The position numbers and the translations under genes are program-made. This document shows, piece after piece, positions 1-12,170 of a DNA stretch of 64,000 bases (positions are counted from its first letter, which is position 1; each line of letters opens with the position of its first letter). The notes under the pieces are model-generated. The model saw only the letters and a list, made by a program, of their open reading frames with translations. It was not told the origin of the DNA and ran no database searches. Origin of the DNA: Thamnaconus septentrionalis (taxonomy: Eukaryota > Chordata > Actinopteri > Tetraodontiformes > Monacanthidae); the NCBI GenBank assembly GCA_009823395.1, contig CM020513.1:5544001-5608000 (forward strand), in the 5' to 3' direction.

Positions 1-541
1 TGTTTTTCCTGCTCAGTTTTTAATTTCAAAAATTATTTTTAAAAGAAAGTCACATGAATGGGGGACCCTCTCGAAACCCCCCACCCTTTTTACCATTTTT
101 TCCAGGAAGTGAAGAGGAGTGGAAAAGTGTGAGAACTACAAGGATTCAGTTTCAGCTCCAACATTGGTGAGCTCGACTACCAGCAACACTACTACTTTTA
201 CTATTTCCACTACTATTACTACTACTACTCCTACTACTACTACTACTATTACTACTACTATTACTACTACTACTACTACTACCACTACAACTGTTGCCTA
301 GTTTTTTTAAGATACTCTCTGTAGATGAAGGGACTGATGGACACCTGACACAGTGTTGCTGCTGCTGTTGCGGGTGTGATCACTGCCCTGGATCATGACG
401 CTGTTGCACGATGCTGGTGGGTGCAGCCACAAAGTCCTGTCATCATCTTCGGCTCGGAGGCTCAGCTCGTCACGCTCTCCACCTCGTCTGATGACCCTGT
501 CCTGACTCACGTGCAGCCGTCAGAGGCTGCCGGCCGTGGAC
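1..541. other. LRRC10B upstream region
   Basis: No coding exon is recognised here. The stretch is AT-rich at its left end, carries an imperfect (ACT)n tract at about 175-295, and then becomes GC-richer towards the LRRC10B start codon at 542. It should hold the LRRC10B 5'UTR and proximal promoter by position. I see no TATA box or other element that I could assign with confidence. Confidence 0.4.
175..295. repeat. (ACT)n trinucleotide microsatellite, imperfect
   Basis: About 120 bp of ACT/ATT/ACC triplets, about 250 bp upstream of the LRRC10B start. The short Thr/Ile-rich reading frame through it is a low-complexity artefact, not a gene. Confidence 0.85.
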
Positions 542-1695
542 ATGGGCAACTCTTCCAGGAAGGGCGAGGGCGAGGAAGGGGAAGAGGGCGGGATGGACGA
601 GGACGAGGCAGAACTCTCGGGGAAGAGGAAAAAAGAGGAGGAGGAAGTGGAAGACGAGCTGCCGGTGGGTGTGGAGGAGCTGCTGGAGAGCGGCGATCCC
701 GTCCTGGACCTGAGCCACCGCAAGTTCAGGCGTCTGCCGGCCCGGGTTTGCCGGCTGGGTCACTTGGAGAAATTGTACGCGTGCGGGAACCGTTTGCGGA
801 ACCTGCCAGATGGCGTCTCGCAGCTGCAGGGGCTGCGCATCCTTGCCCTCGACTTCAACAAGATGGAAGACGTCCCTATGGCCGTGTGCCAACTGGCCAA
901 CCTCACCCGCCTCTACCTGGGCAGCAACAGGCTGGTGTGCCTGCCGCCCGAGCTGAAGAACCTGCGGAGCCTGCGCTGCCTCTGGGTGGAGAGCAACTAC
1001 TTTCAAACGTTTCCCAGGGAGCTCTACGACCTGCCCCACCTCAAGTCCCTGCAGATCGGGGACAACCGCTTGAAGACGCTGCCCTCTGATCTCTGGCGCA
1101 TGGAGGCTTTGAGGGGATTATGGCTCTACGGGAACCGCTTTGAAACCTTCCCCAGGGTTCTGCTGCGCATGGAGAACTTGGAGATACTGGATCTGGATCG
1201 CAACAAGATCTCAGAGTTCCCCAGCCTGAGGCGGCTGCGCGGCCTGCGCTCTTCTCCTACGACCACAACCCCGTGGACGAGCCTCCAAGAGTTGAGGACG
1301 AGGTGCTCGTGGTCGGGGAAGGTGCTGCGGAGTTCCTGGAGGCCCGTGAGGCCAGGAAGGAGAGGCAGCTGGCGGAGGCAGAGAAGGAGGCCGAGGGTTC
1401 GGCCGTGGCAGGAGAGGAGCCGGTGATCCACGGCATCCTGAAGAACAGCAGCTCCAGCTCGAAGCAAACGTCCAACGGAGCAGCGGCACCTTCAGGGGGC
1501 AATGAGGCGGACGCGGAGCTGCTGTCCGCCGAGTACGATGGTGGCGTTCTTGAGTTCGATGAGCAGGGCCTCGAGTATGAGACAGAGGAGTTGATTTGCG
1601 AGGGCGAGGGGTTCGAGTATGAGGGAGAGGAGCTGGAGTACGAGAGCCTTCAGGTGGACTACGAATACGAGGAGCTGGAGGACACCGGCGGGTGA
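542..1695 (+). CDS. lrrc10b: LRRC10B-like leucine-rich repeat protein, frame broken by an apparent 1-bp deletion
   Basis: Start is the ATG at 542 (MGNSS...); the GTG six bases earlier is not used. Residues 1-43 are charged and Glu-rich. Residues ~50-236 form about seven leucine-rich repeats, with landmarks RILALDFNK, LTRLYLGSNRL, LRCLW and LRGLWLYGNRFE, which match the LRRC10/LRRC10B family. In this frame the protein diverges after the CGC at 1247-1249 and stops at 1424-1426 (294 aa). The family continuation (FSYDHNPV, PPRV, VGEGAAE) is found in the neighbouring frame from 1252 and runs open to the TGA at 1693-1695, so one base appears to be missing at 1249/1250. The downstream part ends in an acidic Glu/Tyr/Gly-rich tail. 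Human LRRC10B is also a single exon and lies convergent with SYT7, as here. Function is poorly known; the related LRRC10 is a cardiac protein. Both parts look protein-coding, so a sequencing or assembly error is as likely as a true mutation. Confidence 0.88.
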
Positions 1696-4600
1696 GGAGA
1701 TGAGGTTGCATGAAGAAGAACCTGCTACAGACCTTCAGAATGAGGTGGAAGAGAGAGTGAGGGACAAACATATCCTGACTGTGCTGCTAATGTTTTGGAA
1801 CTACACGTGACTCTCATCTCAATCAGAGCAGGATTCTGAGTATAAGCGCAAGTGCATGCTGCTCCTTCAATATTAAATGCTAACTTGGCTCCGTCCGAGA
1901 TAAAACAAACCCGTCCTAACTTGGAACTGCCTGTTTACGTGTATTTCTCCGCGAGTCGTTGGCCAGCGGGTCTGTTTAACGCACCGCGGCGTCGCCTCGT
2001 TTGATATGTTTCCACAACGGGGGCCTGCGTGAACGTACGTATCGAGTTTGGATTTGAAAAAAATATTTATGACACGCTAAACAGGGCTCTCGGCTGCGCC
2101 CCCTTTTTTTTCGCCCATGTTGTGTAAACACCCAGCTAGCGTCAGCGGCCAAGACGGGGGACTGGCGGGCTGGTGGGGGGGCGAGTGCTTGGAGATGAGT
2201 CGTATGAATAGCCGGGGTGTCTCGCCATAAAAGGAGAGTCCGTTAAAGCCGAGGTTCCAGTCATGAAACAGACTTCCCAAATAAGAATCAAGTCAATTTA
2301 AATAAAAGATAGAATTGAAATTAAAAAAAAAAAAAGATCAGACGCCCCCTGCAGGTCAGACACTCCTTGTGTACATGAACATGTATCGGGCTCAGCCCTT
2401 GTACTCCTCTCATCTCGCCACTAATTATTCATGTGGGGCTCGTATGTAATCCAAACCTCTCTCCCGCCACGTATTCGTCTTCTCACATCTCATGGAAGGA
2501 GTGAAACATTCATCCCCACCGCTGAAATATTCATGACTTGCGCTCGCACGGCAGCACATCCCCATTCCTCCTGCACCGCGAAACGTTCTCAAAACCAATA
2601 ATAATAATGTGTGGGTGTCTTCAAGTCTCATTGCCAGACTGGATAACTGATATATATATATTTTTTTTTCTAATTTATTGTCCACAGATGATCTTGACTC
2701 ACTTGTATGACTCGTATGACTCCAGGGTATATTATAACATTTTGTCTATTTCATGTTCATGTCTGTTCCTGACTGCCTGTTGATGACCTTGTACATAAAC
2801 ATATTTATTAAGAAAAAGAAGTTAGTATATATTTTTGTTTTATTGCAAAAGTGAACTGTGAAATGAGTTCCTGTATCGTGCTATTAGCAATGTCTGTTTT
2901 AGTCTCTCTTAATTGTTTCTATAAAAATACTTAGAAGAAATTAAATGATTTGTGAGACGTACATGTTGGACAACATTAGAAGTATTTGTACGTTGTTTTT
3001 TTGTTGCATGCATGACGACCATAGAGACAAGGCAGACATGTCATTCACAACACTTTAAACAAGAAGTTATGACGCCCGACACAAGGTCCTTTATCTGTTT
3101 AGTGCAAACAGCAAGCTACACACATCGACTGCATGTTTTGTGCTTTCAGTTGACTTCAGGGTTACTTCCTGTACATGTCACCCCACTGTGCGTACTATTT
3201 TTCATCAAATATCACTTTCAAAACTTTGATAATTTTTTTCAAATCCATTAAAAAAAAAAAAAAAGAAAAAGAGCTGCAAAACCATATGTGGCCACTGGGC
3301 AAAACTGAAAGCAAGATTGGTGCATTCCATTCACTTCATAACTCGCATCAACCTCATACGGGGAAATCAGGAATTTGCTGTCACTGAACTCAAAATGGGT
3401 CTCAGTGTTACAGTGAATGAAAAAGTATGCTGAGTAACGTGCAAGTTTTATTTTTTTTATTTTTTCATCGCAAAATAAAGAAACCTTGTGGCTGCTGGTG
3501 ACTTTCCATGAACAGTACAGCGGTGTTCGTGCTCGGCGTCACCTCAGGGGAACACACAGGCAGCTAATTAAACATGATCTAGTGTGCTGACATTGACAGT
3601 GCCTCGCGCGCACACAGACACACACTCAGTTTGGACTCGGCTGTCTTGAGTTTATTGGCCGTGGGTTGATCATGCAGGGACAGTGTGCTCCACGGCCACA
3701 CTGTGGTGTTTAGTACTGTTTAGTACCCCAATTTAGTACTTTGAGTTTACAGTTAACAGGTACTTCAGCAATTAACAATGAAAAAAAATTAAATAAACAC
3801 AATGATTGATCGTAAGTAACCTCCCGGGCAGTAGGTGTCACCCTACCCTTTGTTGCCACGTTTACTTCTACTTCAAACATTTCATTTAAACATTTCAGAC
3901 CTGCTAACATTTATTTTCCTGAGAGTATAGACTTTGTAATTTATACTTTTCTTATCTACATTTTTATCATCCAGGCGGGGGCGCTGTGTCAGTGTCAGTA
4001 GTGCAATTCTTCCCCATTACAAATCAGCGAATTGTAAAAATAATTCTGAACCCTTTAATTCAAGGTCTTTTTTTCTCACCCGTCGGCACGAACTCTCTTT
4101 GCTACTCAGTAAGTGGAGACGTTCAGGGTGACAGATAATGGGAAACTCATTCCTCGGCCCCAGGGTCAAGTTGTCGGTGCTGTGTCTCCAAGTCCGACCT
4201 CATGCTCCTCCTCCTCCATCTCCTCCTTCCAGACAACACCGGGGCTGATGGGAGTTACAGCCTCTGGGTTTCATATTAAGGTTTGGCAGCGACCCAGAAG
4301 AGCCGGTCGGTGCCGTTTACAGTGAGACACCAGGGTGTCAGGCAGAAAACAGGGCAGAAACAGCCGAGTCAGTGAAGACACGAGGCCACAAAGTTATCAC
4401 CAGCAAAAAAGAAAGAAAGAAAGAAAGAAAGAAAGCAGAGAAGATTGGAGCAGCCTCTTTTTGGGAGGTTTCAATTAAATTCTGGTGGCAACTCCTGCTT
4501 CTCTCTCGCCAGATTTATGGCTCAATTATATTCTAGCCAGCTGTTTTCAGGCTGGCAATGTTGTGAAATTTTAAAGACATTTTTAAGATAATAATTATCC

Positions 4601-5774
4601 AAATTTGTTTTATTTTCTGTCATTTTGGACAAAAAAAACTATCTGGTAGTTGATGAGAGCAGAAAATTAAGAAAATCAGAAAAAGAGGTTGAACGAGTCC
4701 TGGTTCCTCACCTGCTGTCCAGTCTGGCTGCTCTCAGGTTCCTGCTGTGACGTCTGAGGACAGATGTGCCTGAAAAAGTTGCTCAAACAATCATTTTCAC
4801 AACTAACAATCATTTTTCTTTGTGCTGACACATATTTTCTGGAGTTTCTGCCGGATGGATCCCAAAGCAGGTTCCCCAGCCCCCATCCCCCACCCGTAGG
4901 ACGTGCAGGAGGTGGTCTCACAGAGTTTGAACACGTCGCCGCCTGCTGCCCAGCCATCTGTGACCGCTGTAATGGAAAACTTCAGCGTCAAGCAGTGATG
5001 GATTGCAGAATAAAAAATAAATAAATGAGTTGATCTCATCCGCTGGACTGTAACCACAAACAAAGGCCAGTGAATTAAGCTCTCACAGCTTTTCGTGGCC
5101 GATAAGTTCTCACTTGGTGGAACCAGCCGGGAGATAAGCGCAGCATCACCGGTGGCCTCCAGATATTAATTATGGCTGGCTGCAGCGCTGCTCCCCAGAC
5201 GTACCTGTGGTTGTTTGTTCCAGGCTCTGGGTCTCGACTGCAGCTTCCTGGCCGTTGCTAGGAGACTTCAGAAAGCACACAGCCGAGTGCAGAGTAAAAA
5301 AGGTTGCATCTAAACTCTCACACCTGCACAGGTCCCGGCTAGGACGTACACTGGTTGGTCACGTGATCTACAAGTGGACGTCAAGTTCACGAGAACCTGT
5401 AACGTGACGCCTCCTCTCCTGCTGTATGGAATACATTATAATCCTATACTGCGACTGAACAACAGCTTAAGTTGCACTAGATAAAAATGACTTACTTCCT
5501 ACTGTAGCATCACAATGGCAGAAAGGTAAGTACTAATGCAAAAGTCTCACTGGGCATTTTGAGCAACAGTTTTGCTATTCCAAAAAACAAACAAACAAAC
5601 AAACAAACGAAACAGTGAACAGTCTCTATTGTCACGTCAAGGTGCAGCCTCACTGACCTCTCACAGCTCTGTAATAACCGGACAACTTCTCCAAACGTCC
5701 ACTGGATGGCAGTGTGGCGCTACCGTGACTCCGGTAAGGCTGAGAAACTACTGCTGGCTGATGGGGTGGTGTTG

Positions 5775-5817
<43 letters not shown>

Positions 5818-7514
5818 CGTGCGTACGTGTGTGTGAGGATGTGGGTGGGGCGCGGTTTTGGAGGAAATGATGGATGGCTTTAAAACTTGCGTTTCATCTT
5901 GATAAAAAAAAAAATCTACACCCCCCGACAGGAAGTCATCATCGAGCAGAGCAACCTCAAGAGTTTCATCTGGACAAGAATCACCTTCATGTGTAATTAT
6001 TAGGATTTTCCCCCCCTCCCTCCCTCCTGTTTTATTAATCAAACAGAGCAGATTTATTTTTATCCCGCTTGATGTGACAGAACCTCTGCTACCCGCCGGG
6101 GATCCCACACTCCTTTAAAACAGGAAGTGATTTCCTCCGTTTATTCCCTCGTCGTGTCACAATTTGACAGGATTTCCAATGAAACCCGTTTCTCTTTCTT
6201 CCTCCCTGACAACCTGTTTCTCCCACCGGACTGACGGCAACAGTCTTCGCTTTTGTTCCTTCCTTCCTTTCCTCCTTCCTTCCTTCCTTCCATTTTGTTT
6301 GGAGTCGTGCTGAACGTTCACCTCTGTCACTCCTCCCCTCCCACCCTCCATCTGTCCAGGCCCGGCAGACGGCACAGCCTGTCTTTCACCGAGTAACTTC
6401 CATACACAACGCCCCCCTACACCTCCCTCCCCGTCAGCCCCCCCCTACTTCCCCCACCCCACCGTCACACCCCCCCCCCTGCCTGACACGCTGCCGTGCC
6501 AAATCAAGAAAGTGTTCATTATCTTTTCAGGGAGGGGGGGGGATAAGAAGGAATTATTGAGGGCAACGCCTGCATCATTGACAGTGACAGTCTCATTTCC
6601 TGCGTCCTTTCTCTTAAGCACAAAGCACGTTATTGGCATTTCTAATTACAGAGGCGCCGCGATCCAACGCAGCAGCAAATAAGACTATTTCTGCCACCCG
6701 AGTCGCAGATTTTCACGTTATTCCAACAGGAACTTGAGAGTCTGGAGGGGGAGGAGAAAGATATGAAGGGGGAGGAGGAGGAGGAAGCATCAGTGGGAGC
6801 ACCTGCCATCGTCTTGTCATGAAAATCGAGACTTGCAGACTCTCCAGCCGGCGTGACGGCTCGTCATCTGCAACAAAGCCGTCTGATTAGTGCACCTGAG
6901 ACACGACGACGGAGGCAGGCTGCTCATCAGATCCACATCGGTGCCGGCGGAAATCTCATCTGAACAGGTAAAGTATTAGAGGAACATCAGGGGGTGGGAG
7001 TGTGGGGAGAAAAAGAATCTGTTGAGTTCAAGTGCAGCTGGAACAAAAGTCTGTTGGTGTGGCATCACAGCATCACAGCCCATCTTCCTCAGTCCGGTTT
7101 TCACACAAATGCACATTTATTTACATTTTTGTTCAGGTGTGAGACCTGCGTAAATAAACCTGTGGATTTTTTTTAAGTGATAATTGGAAAATCTCTGAAA
7201 GTTTGTCTGGATTTTCTTTAAAATTCTCCATCCATGACTCATACAAATTGACAAAGAGTTGCCACAAGATTATTATCAGAGATTAAAACACACTAATTTA
7301 ATGGAGAATTACAAAGATCCCACTGTATTTTGATCGAGATTAATTCACTTTCTAGCTCTTGATGAAGATTTAGTCCCCAAATTTCACTTTTTTGACTTTT
7401 CACACCACAACTAAACTTGGTGGATTTGGAAACGGGACTTGTTGCACTTGAAGGCCCAGAGTGACGGAAACCTACAATATAGGTGCATTTCTGCTAAAAA
7501 AAATAAGTGGAGGT
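1696..7514. other. Intergenic region after LRRC10B
   Basis: No gene is recognised. The first part should be LRRC10B 3'UTR: possible poly(A) signals on the + strand are ATTAAA at 1872-1877 and AATAAA at 2301-2306, the latter just before a genomic A-run. The rest is mixed-composition DNA with short A or T runs, an (AAAG)n tract at about 4405-4435 and a (GT)n tract at about 5776-5815. Open frames here are short and show no family resemblance. Confidence 0.5.
5776..5815. repeat. (GT)n microsatellite
   Basis: Near-perfect GT dinucleotide run of about 40 bp that becomes GTGC-rich at its right end. Confidence 0.9.
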
Positions 7515-8090
7515 GATGAAATGGAGACCATGCAGTGAAGGTGATGCAGTGGAGGTAAAGCAGTGAAGGTGAGCCAGTGGAGGTCATGTAGTACAGGTGA
7601 TACCATTGATCCTGTGAAGGTCGTGCAGTGGATGTTATGCTTTGGAGGTTATACAGTGGAGGTCATGCAGTGGAGGGGACACAGTTGATGCAGTGGAGAG
7701 GTGATACAGCATAGGTGATACAGTGGAGATGATACAATGAAGGTGATACTGTGAAGGTCATGCAGTGGAGGTGATCCAGTGGAAGTGATACAGCGAAGGT
7801 GATTCAATGGAGGTGAAGCAGTGGAGGTGAAGCAGTGAAGGTGATACAGTGGAGGTCATGCAGTGCAGGTGATACCACTGATCCAGTGGAGGTCATACAG
7901 TGGATGTTATGCATTGGAGGTTATACAGTGGAGGTCATGCAGTGGAAGTGATCCAGTGGAGGTGATTCAGTGGATGTCATGCAGTGGATGTCATGCAGGT
8001 GATCCAGTGGAGGTGAACCAGCTGATGCAGTGGAGCTCACGCAGTGGAAGGGATCCAGTGGAGGCCATGCAGTGGAGGCTGCTGCTGCGG
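7515..8090. repeat. 14-bp minisatellite with higher-order structure
   Basis: About 40 diverged copies of a 14-bp unit close to GTGATACAGTGGAG, with GTCATGCAGTGGAG and GTGATCCAGTGGAG as common variants. A six-unit block including a shortened unit (GATACCATTGATCC) begins near 7583 and recurs near 7855, 272 bp downstream, so the array grew by block duplication as well as by single units. The array ends at the GCTGCTGCTG near 8087. Open frames across it only reflect the repeat. Confidence 0.93.
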
Positions 8091-8768
8091 TGCGCTCCGC
8101 CAGTCTGCAGCCGTCTGTTTCCTGCAGCTCAGAGGGAGGCGGAAGGCGGAACCTCGGCCTCCCCGGGCCCCGCCCACCCCTGCACCGAGTGGCGTGCAGC
8201 CCCGGCTTTTTGTTCCTGGCCGTCTCACCGGGTCTGCCAGAGGACTGTGCAGAATTAATACTGGGGGAGACATAAAGAGACAGCTCAGACGTTAAGACCC
8301 CGCTTTGTGCGGTGGGTCTCCGAGGTACTGCCTCCGCCGCCTCGCCACCACCTCGCCGTTCAGAGCTTTATCTCCTGCCCGCTTTTCTCTCCCTCTCTCT
8401 ACTTAATAGGCAAATCTGCCACAGACGGCTTGGCGTAAATTGCATTGTCACATTTTTATATTTCTTCCCCTCCTTTCCTTCCTTCCTTCCTCTCTCTCCG
8501 GCTGCTCAGCTTTGCGGCGTTAAGGAGGCGGACTGTCACGAGGAAGGGATGTGGAGCGATTCAGGCATTAAATGAAGACGTCAAAGGAGCGCGAGCGCAG
8601 CCCCTCACGTCTGCAGCCTTGCATTACAGCAGCTGTACAGAACATGAGAAAAACACAAAACTACAACAACAAAAAAAACAGCCATCAGCTTCATTATCAG
8701 CTGGCAAGAAATGCACCTGAACATCGCCGCCGTCACTGACAGATGCGGTAAAATAGCTGGACAGGGAG

Positions 8769-8811
<43 letters not shown>

Positions 8812-10850
8812 GGTGTATAGGTGCACTGTGGGAATAATCTAGCGGCTAATTAATGAGACAATCTGTCAAAAAGCTTCAGATTCCCTCAGAGTGCAGCGCG
8901 TCGCCGTGTGATCCGTTTTAGTTGGGTGCTGACTAATGTGAGGCCGCCAGTGGAGCCGCACTCCCGGGGAATTTTGTCGCTGTTGTTGTTTTGCTTCAAA
9001 TTGCCCTCAGAGGCAAAAACAGCCTCTGCAAATTGCAGCCGTTAACATTCGAAACTGAAACGGCATTTTTTTTTTATGGCTTCTAATTATTTGTTCTGCA
9101 GTTTAGCTTGTGTGTGTGTGTGTATGAACACAAGATGGTGAGTAAAAGCTCAAAGTTACACAGTCTTGTGCTACTTCAGTCACGTTAAAAAAAAATAGCA
9201 TTTTTATTTAAATAATAATAAATAAAAAAAACTTAGATAAATTAAATAAATAATAAAAAAAACTCTGATAAGTTAAATAAATAATTTTACAGAATAATAG
9301 CATTATTCTATATTTAATCTATCTAGTGATGGTCAGCAGAGGATCTCTGGTCCAGATGTGGGAGCAGGTGGTCCATTGTTCATCAAGTTAAAACTATAGT
9401 CGGCTGAGGTTCCAGAACAAATGGCCATAGGCCAACTCTTTACTGAAAACAAGCTTCATTAAGGGGATTTGCTTTTCACCAGTCTTCTTGACCTCTGACC
9501 TCGTCGAGGAATTGAATCCGGGCCTTCAAAAGTCAAGTCTGAGGAGCACTGATTGAGAACGTTTAAGTTGTCTGAGACTGATGAAGCACCTGACACTGAC
9601 CTGCTGCAGGTTCGGTCTGATTGAACCGGCTGAATAAAACACACAATGCAGGTGAGTGTTTGTGTCTCGCCGCAGGAGGGGGGGGAAAAAAGCCCACTGC
9701 AACGCCAGTTTAGTAAAAATGATTCTTTAATATGGAACAAAATCAGAGCTCAGCTCCATGGTTCCGTCCACCCAACACACTCTGTAACACTGATGGGTGA
9801 AGGAGAACGAGAGAAAGAAAAATCAGAAAAGATTTGAAAAAATAAAAAAAACTCAACAACAACACTAACGTCATCAACAACAACAACAACAACAACAATA
9901 ACCAGTGAGATCGCAGGCGGCTCGGCCGGAGAACAGGAAGAGGCTCAAAAAATAAAAAAACGTGGAACGCAGAACCGAAGAGCTACCGGGGGGTCGCGAC
10001 CTGGAGACGCCCGCCGCCGTCATCACCTCCTGACCCTGGGTTGGGGTTGGGGGGGTGGGCGGGCGACCGCCGAAGGCTCCGCCTCTTCGCCACCTCCCAG
10101 GGCCCTCCAGCCTCCTCGCCGGCCTCACCCGTCCTCCCCCTCTCGCCCCGACCCCCGACCCCCAGCTCCTCCTCGACGGAGGTCAGAGGCTCCGCGGAGC
10201 AGGGCGGGGTCGGCGCCGAGGCGGATGCGGAGGTGGCGGGAAGAGGCGGGGCCGCTCAGTGCGGTGCGGTGCGAAAGACCCCCCCGCCCCCCGGGCGGTT
10301 TCTGCCGAGCTCAGAGGGACGTGGACACGGACGAGGCAGTCTTGCTTATTATTGTTAACATGGCTCCAAGAGAGACCGTCCGCGCTCCAGTCCGTCTGTG
10401 GCCTTCAGGTGGCGCTAAGACTAGGACTAAGACTAAGACTAAAGGATTTTGCCCGCTTGGTGGTTTCAAGATGGAATGTTTAGAAGTTTCTGTTTAAGGG
10501 ACAGTGACGATGAGGGTGGGGGGGAGGAGAGAGGAGGGGCACTGAGGGGGGGGGGGGCGTCTGCACAGTTCGCCTGGTAGGAACCCAGTAGGAACCCAGT
10601 AGGAACCACACACTGCAACCAAGCACACAGGGACACTGGGGGAAACTGGGAGATGTGGGAGGGGCTAGCCACCACTGGCCAATCGCTGACTCTATTCGTT
10701 ATCTCTTAGGTTACCGGGGGGAGGGGGGGGCAAGTTGAGGCTCCAGCCACAGATGTGCTTTGACATCCGAATCCAGCCGAGCAGCTGGCAGCTGCCCGTC
10801 TCCTCAGGAGGGACAAGTGAGAGTGAGGAGGAATAATAGAGAGACATAGA
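8091..10850. other. Intergenic region, no gene seen
   Basis: Holds a (GT)n tract at 8771-8811, an AT-rich patch with AAT runs at about 9187-9300, an (AAC)n tract near 9878-9900 and a GC-rich, CpG-containing patch at about 10000-10350. Part may belong to a long SYT7 3'UTR on the - strand, but no end can be fixed from sequence. Complex, non-repetitive DNA at about 8820-9080 is listed as a conserved non-coding candidate in the findings. Confidence 0.4.
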
Positions 10851-11094
10851 CGTCTTCTCTCTCTCTCTCTCTCATTGTCCCTCTGTCCCTTCTCTCTCTC
10901 TCTCTCTCTCTCTCTGTCTGTCTTTGTCCCTCTGTCCCTTCTCTTTCTTTCTCCCTCCCCTCTCTCTCTCTCTCTCTCTCTCTCTGTCTTTGTCCCTCTG
11001 TCCCTTCTCTTTCTTTCTCTCTCCCTCTCTCTCTCTCTCTCTTTATCCCTCTCTCTCTCTCTCTCTCTGTCTGTCTTTGTCCCTCTGTCCCTTC

Positions 11095-11127
<33 letters not shown>

Positions 11128-11213
11128 CTCTCTCTTTATCCCTCTCTCTCTCTGTCTGTCTTTGTCCCTCTGTCCCTTCTCTTTCTTTCTCTCCCTCTCT
11201 CTCTCTCTCTTTA

Positions 11214-11247
<34 letters not shown>
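10851..11247. repeat. Pyrimidine-rich tandem array, (CT)n with interspersed longer unit
   Basis: The + strand is almost pure pyrimidine apart from scattered G. A unit containing GTCTTTGTCCCTCTGTCCC, followed by TTCTCTTTCTTTCTCCCTC and a (CT)n run, recurs at about 10920, 10986, 11073 and 11158, so this is a higher-order tandem array and not a simple dinucleotide run. Long Ser/Leu or Arg/Glu frames on either strand are artefacts. Confidence 0.9.
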
Positions 11248-11248
<1 letters not shown>

Positions 11249-11339
11249 AGACCATTTTTCTCTGGTCCACAGAGCTCGGTGCTGAAAACAACAAGGTGCT
11301 CTACGGCAGCAGATGACGGATGGCAGCTGCTGAGGGACA

Positions 11340-11961
11340 ATTAAAAGAGGGAGAGGAAGGTGAAAAAAGAATGGGAAAAGAATGGCAGAGGGAAGGAGGG
11401 AGGTGGGAACGGAGAGGAGGGGAGTGAGAACATGGATTAGGGAGAAATTAGAGCCCCGGTGTTTTGCATTAGCGGCTGATTGTGGGAGAAAATGAAGAAT
11501 GCGGCGGAGGTGAAGAAAATCGTTATGCGGATTGAAATGGGGGAGAGTGTGTGTGGCTGAGGCAGGAGGGGGGGGAAAAGCTGAGGGAAGAAAGGAGAAG
11601 CGAAGGAGGGAGGAGAGGAGAGACGGCAGGGGGGAAATAGAGTAAAAAAGTGGGGGGGGAAGGACAGAAGGAAGGAATGGAGGTAGAGAGGAGGAGAGAA
11701 AATGTAGATGAAGAGATGGGAAGACAAATTGAAATGAGAGAGAGAGAGAGAGAGAGGGGTGAAAGAGGGAAAGGTGAGTGAAAGAGAGACGGAGGAGAAA
11801 AGAAGTGAAGAGAGAGCAAGATCGATGGGAAATTGACAGATGAATAGGAGAAAAAAGGAGAGAGGGAGAAGGATGGAATGGAAAGAGGTGGGTAGGAGGG
11901 GAGAGACAGAGTGGGAGGAGTTTGAAAGTGAGGAAGGGGGAGAGAGAGTGAAGGGCCAGAA

Positions 11962-12048
<87 letters not shown>
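11340..12048. repeat. Purine-rich block ending in (GA)n
   Basis: Strongly purine-rich + strand (GGAGAGGAAGG-type sequence) that ends in a perfect (GA)n run at 11963-12048. It is the strand complement in composition of the pyrimidine block at 10851-11247. Confidence 0.85.
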
Positions 12049-12049
<1 letters not shown>

Positions 12050-12136
12050 ACCTGCCAGCTTCGGGGAAACATCCTGACACACCCTGAGTCACATGACCGA
12101 CTATATCATAAGAGGGTGAGTGGGAGACCTAGCATC

Positions 12137-12170
<34 letters not shown>

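Noticed and set aside
376..1089. Long + strand frame overlapping LRRC10B (237 aa, Arg/Gly/Pro-rich)
   Set aside because: It is the out-of-frame shadow of the GC-rich LRRC10B coding sequence and has no family motif.
10706..12082. 458-aa frame on the - strand
   Set aside because: Almost all Ser/Leu/Phe and Arg/Glu runs from (CT)n and (GA)n repeats; no non-repeat domain.
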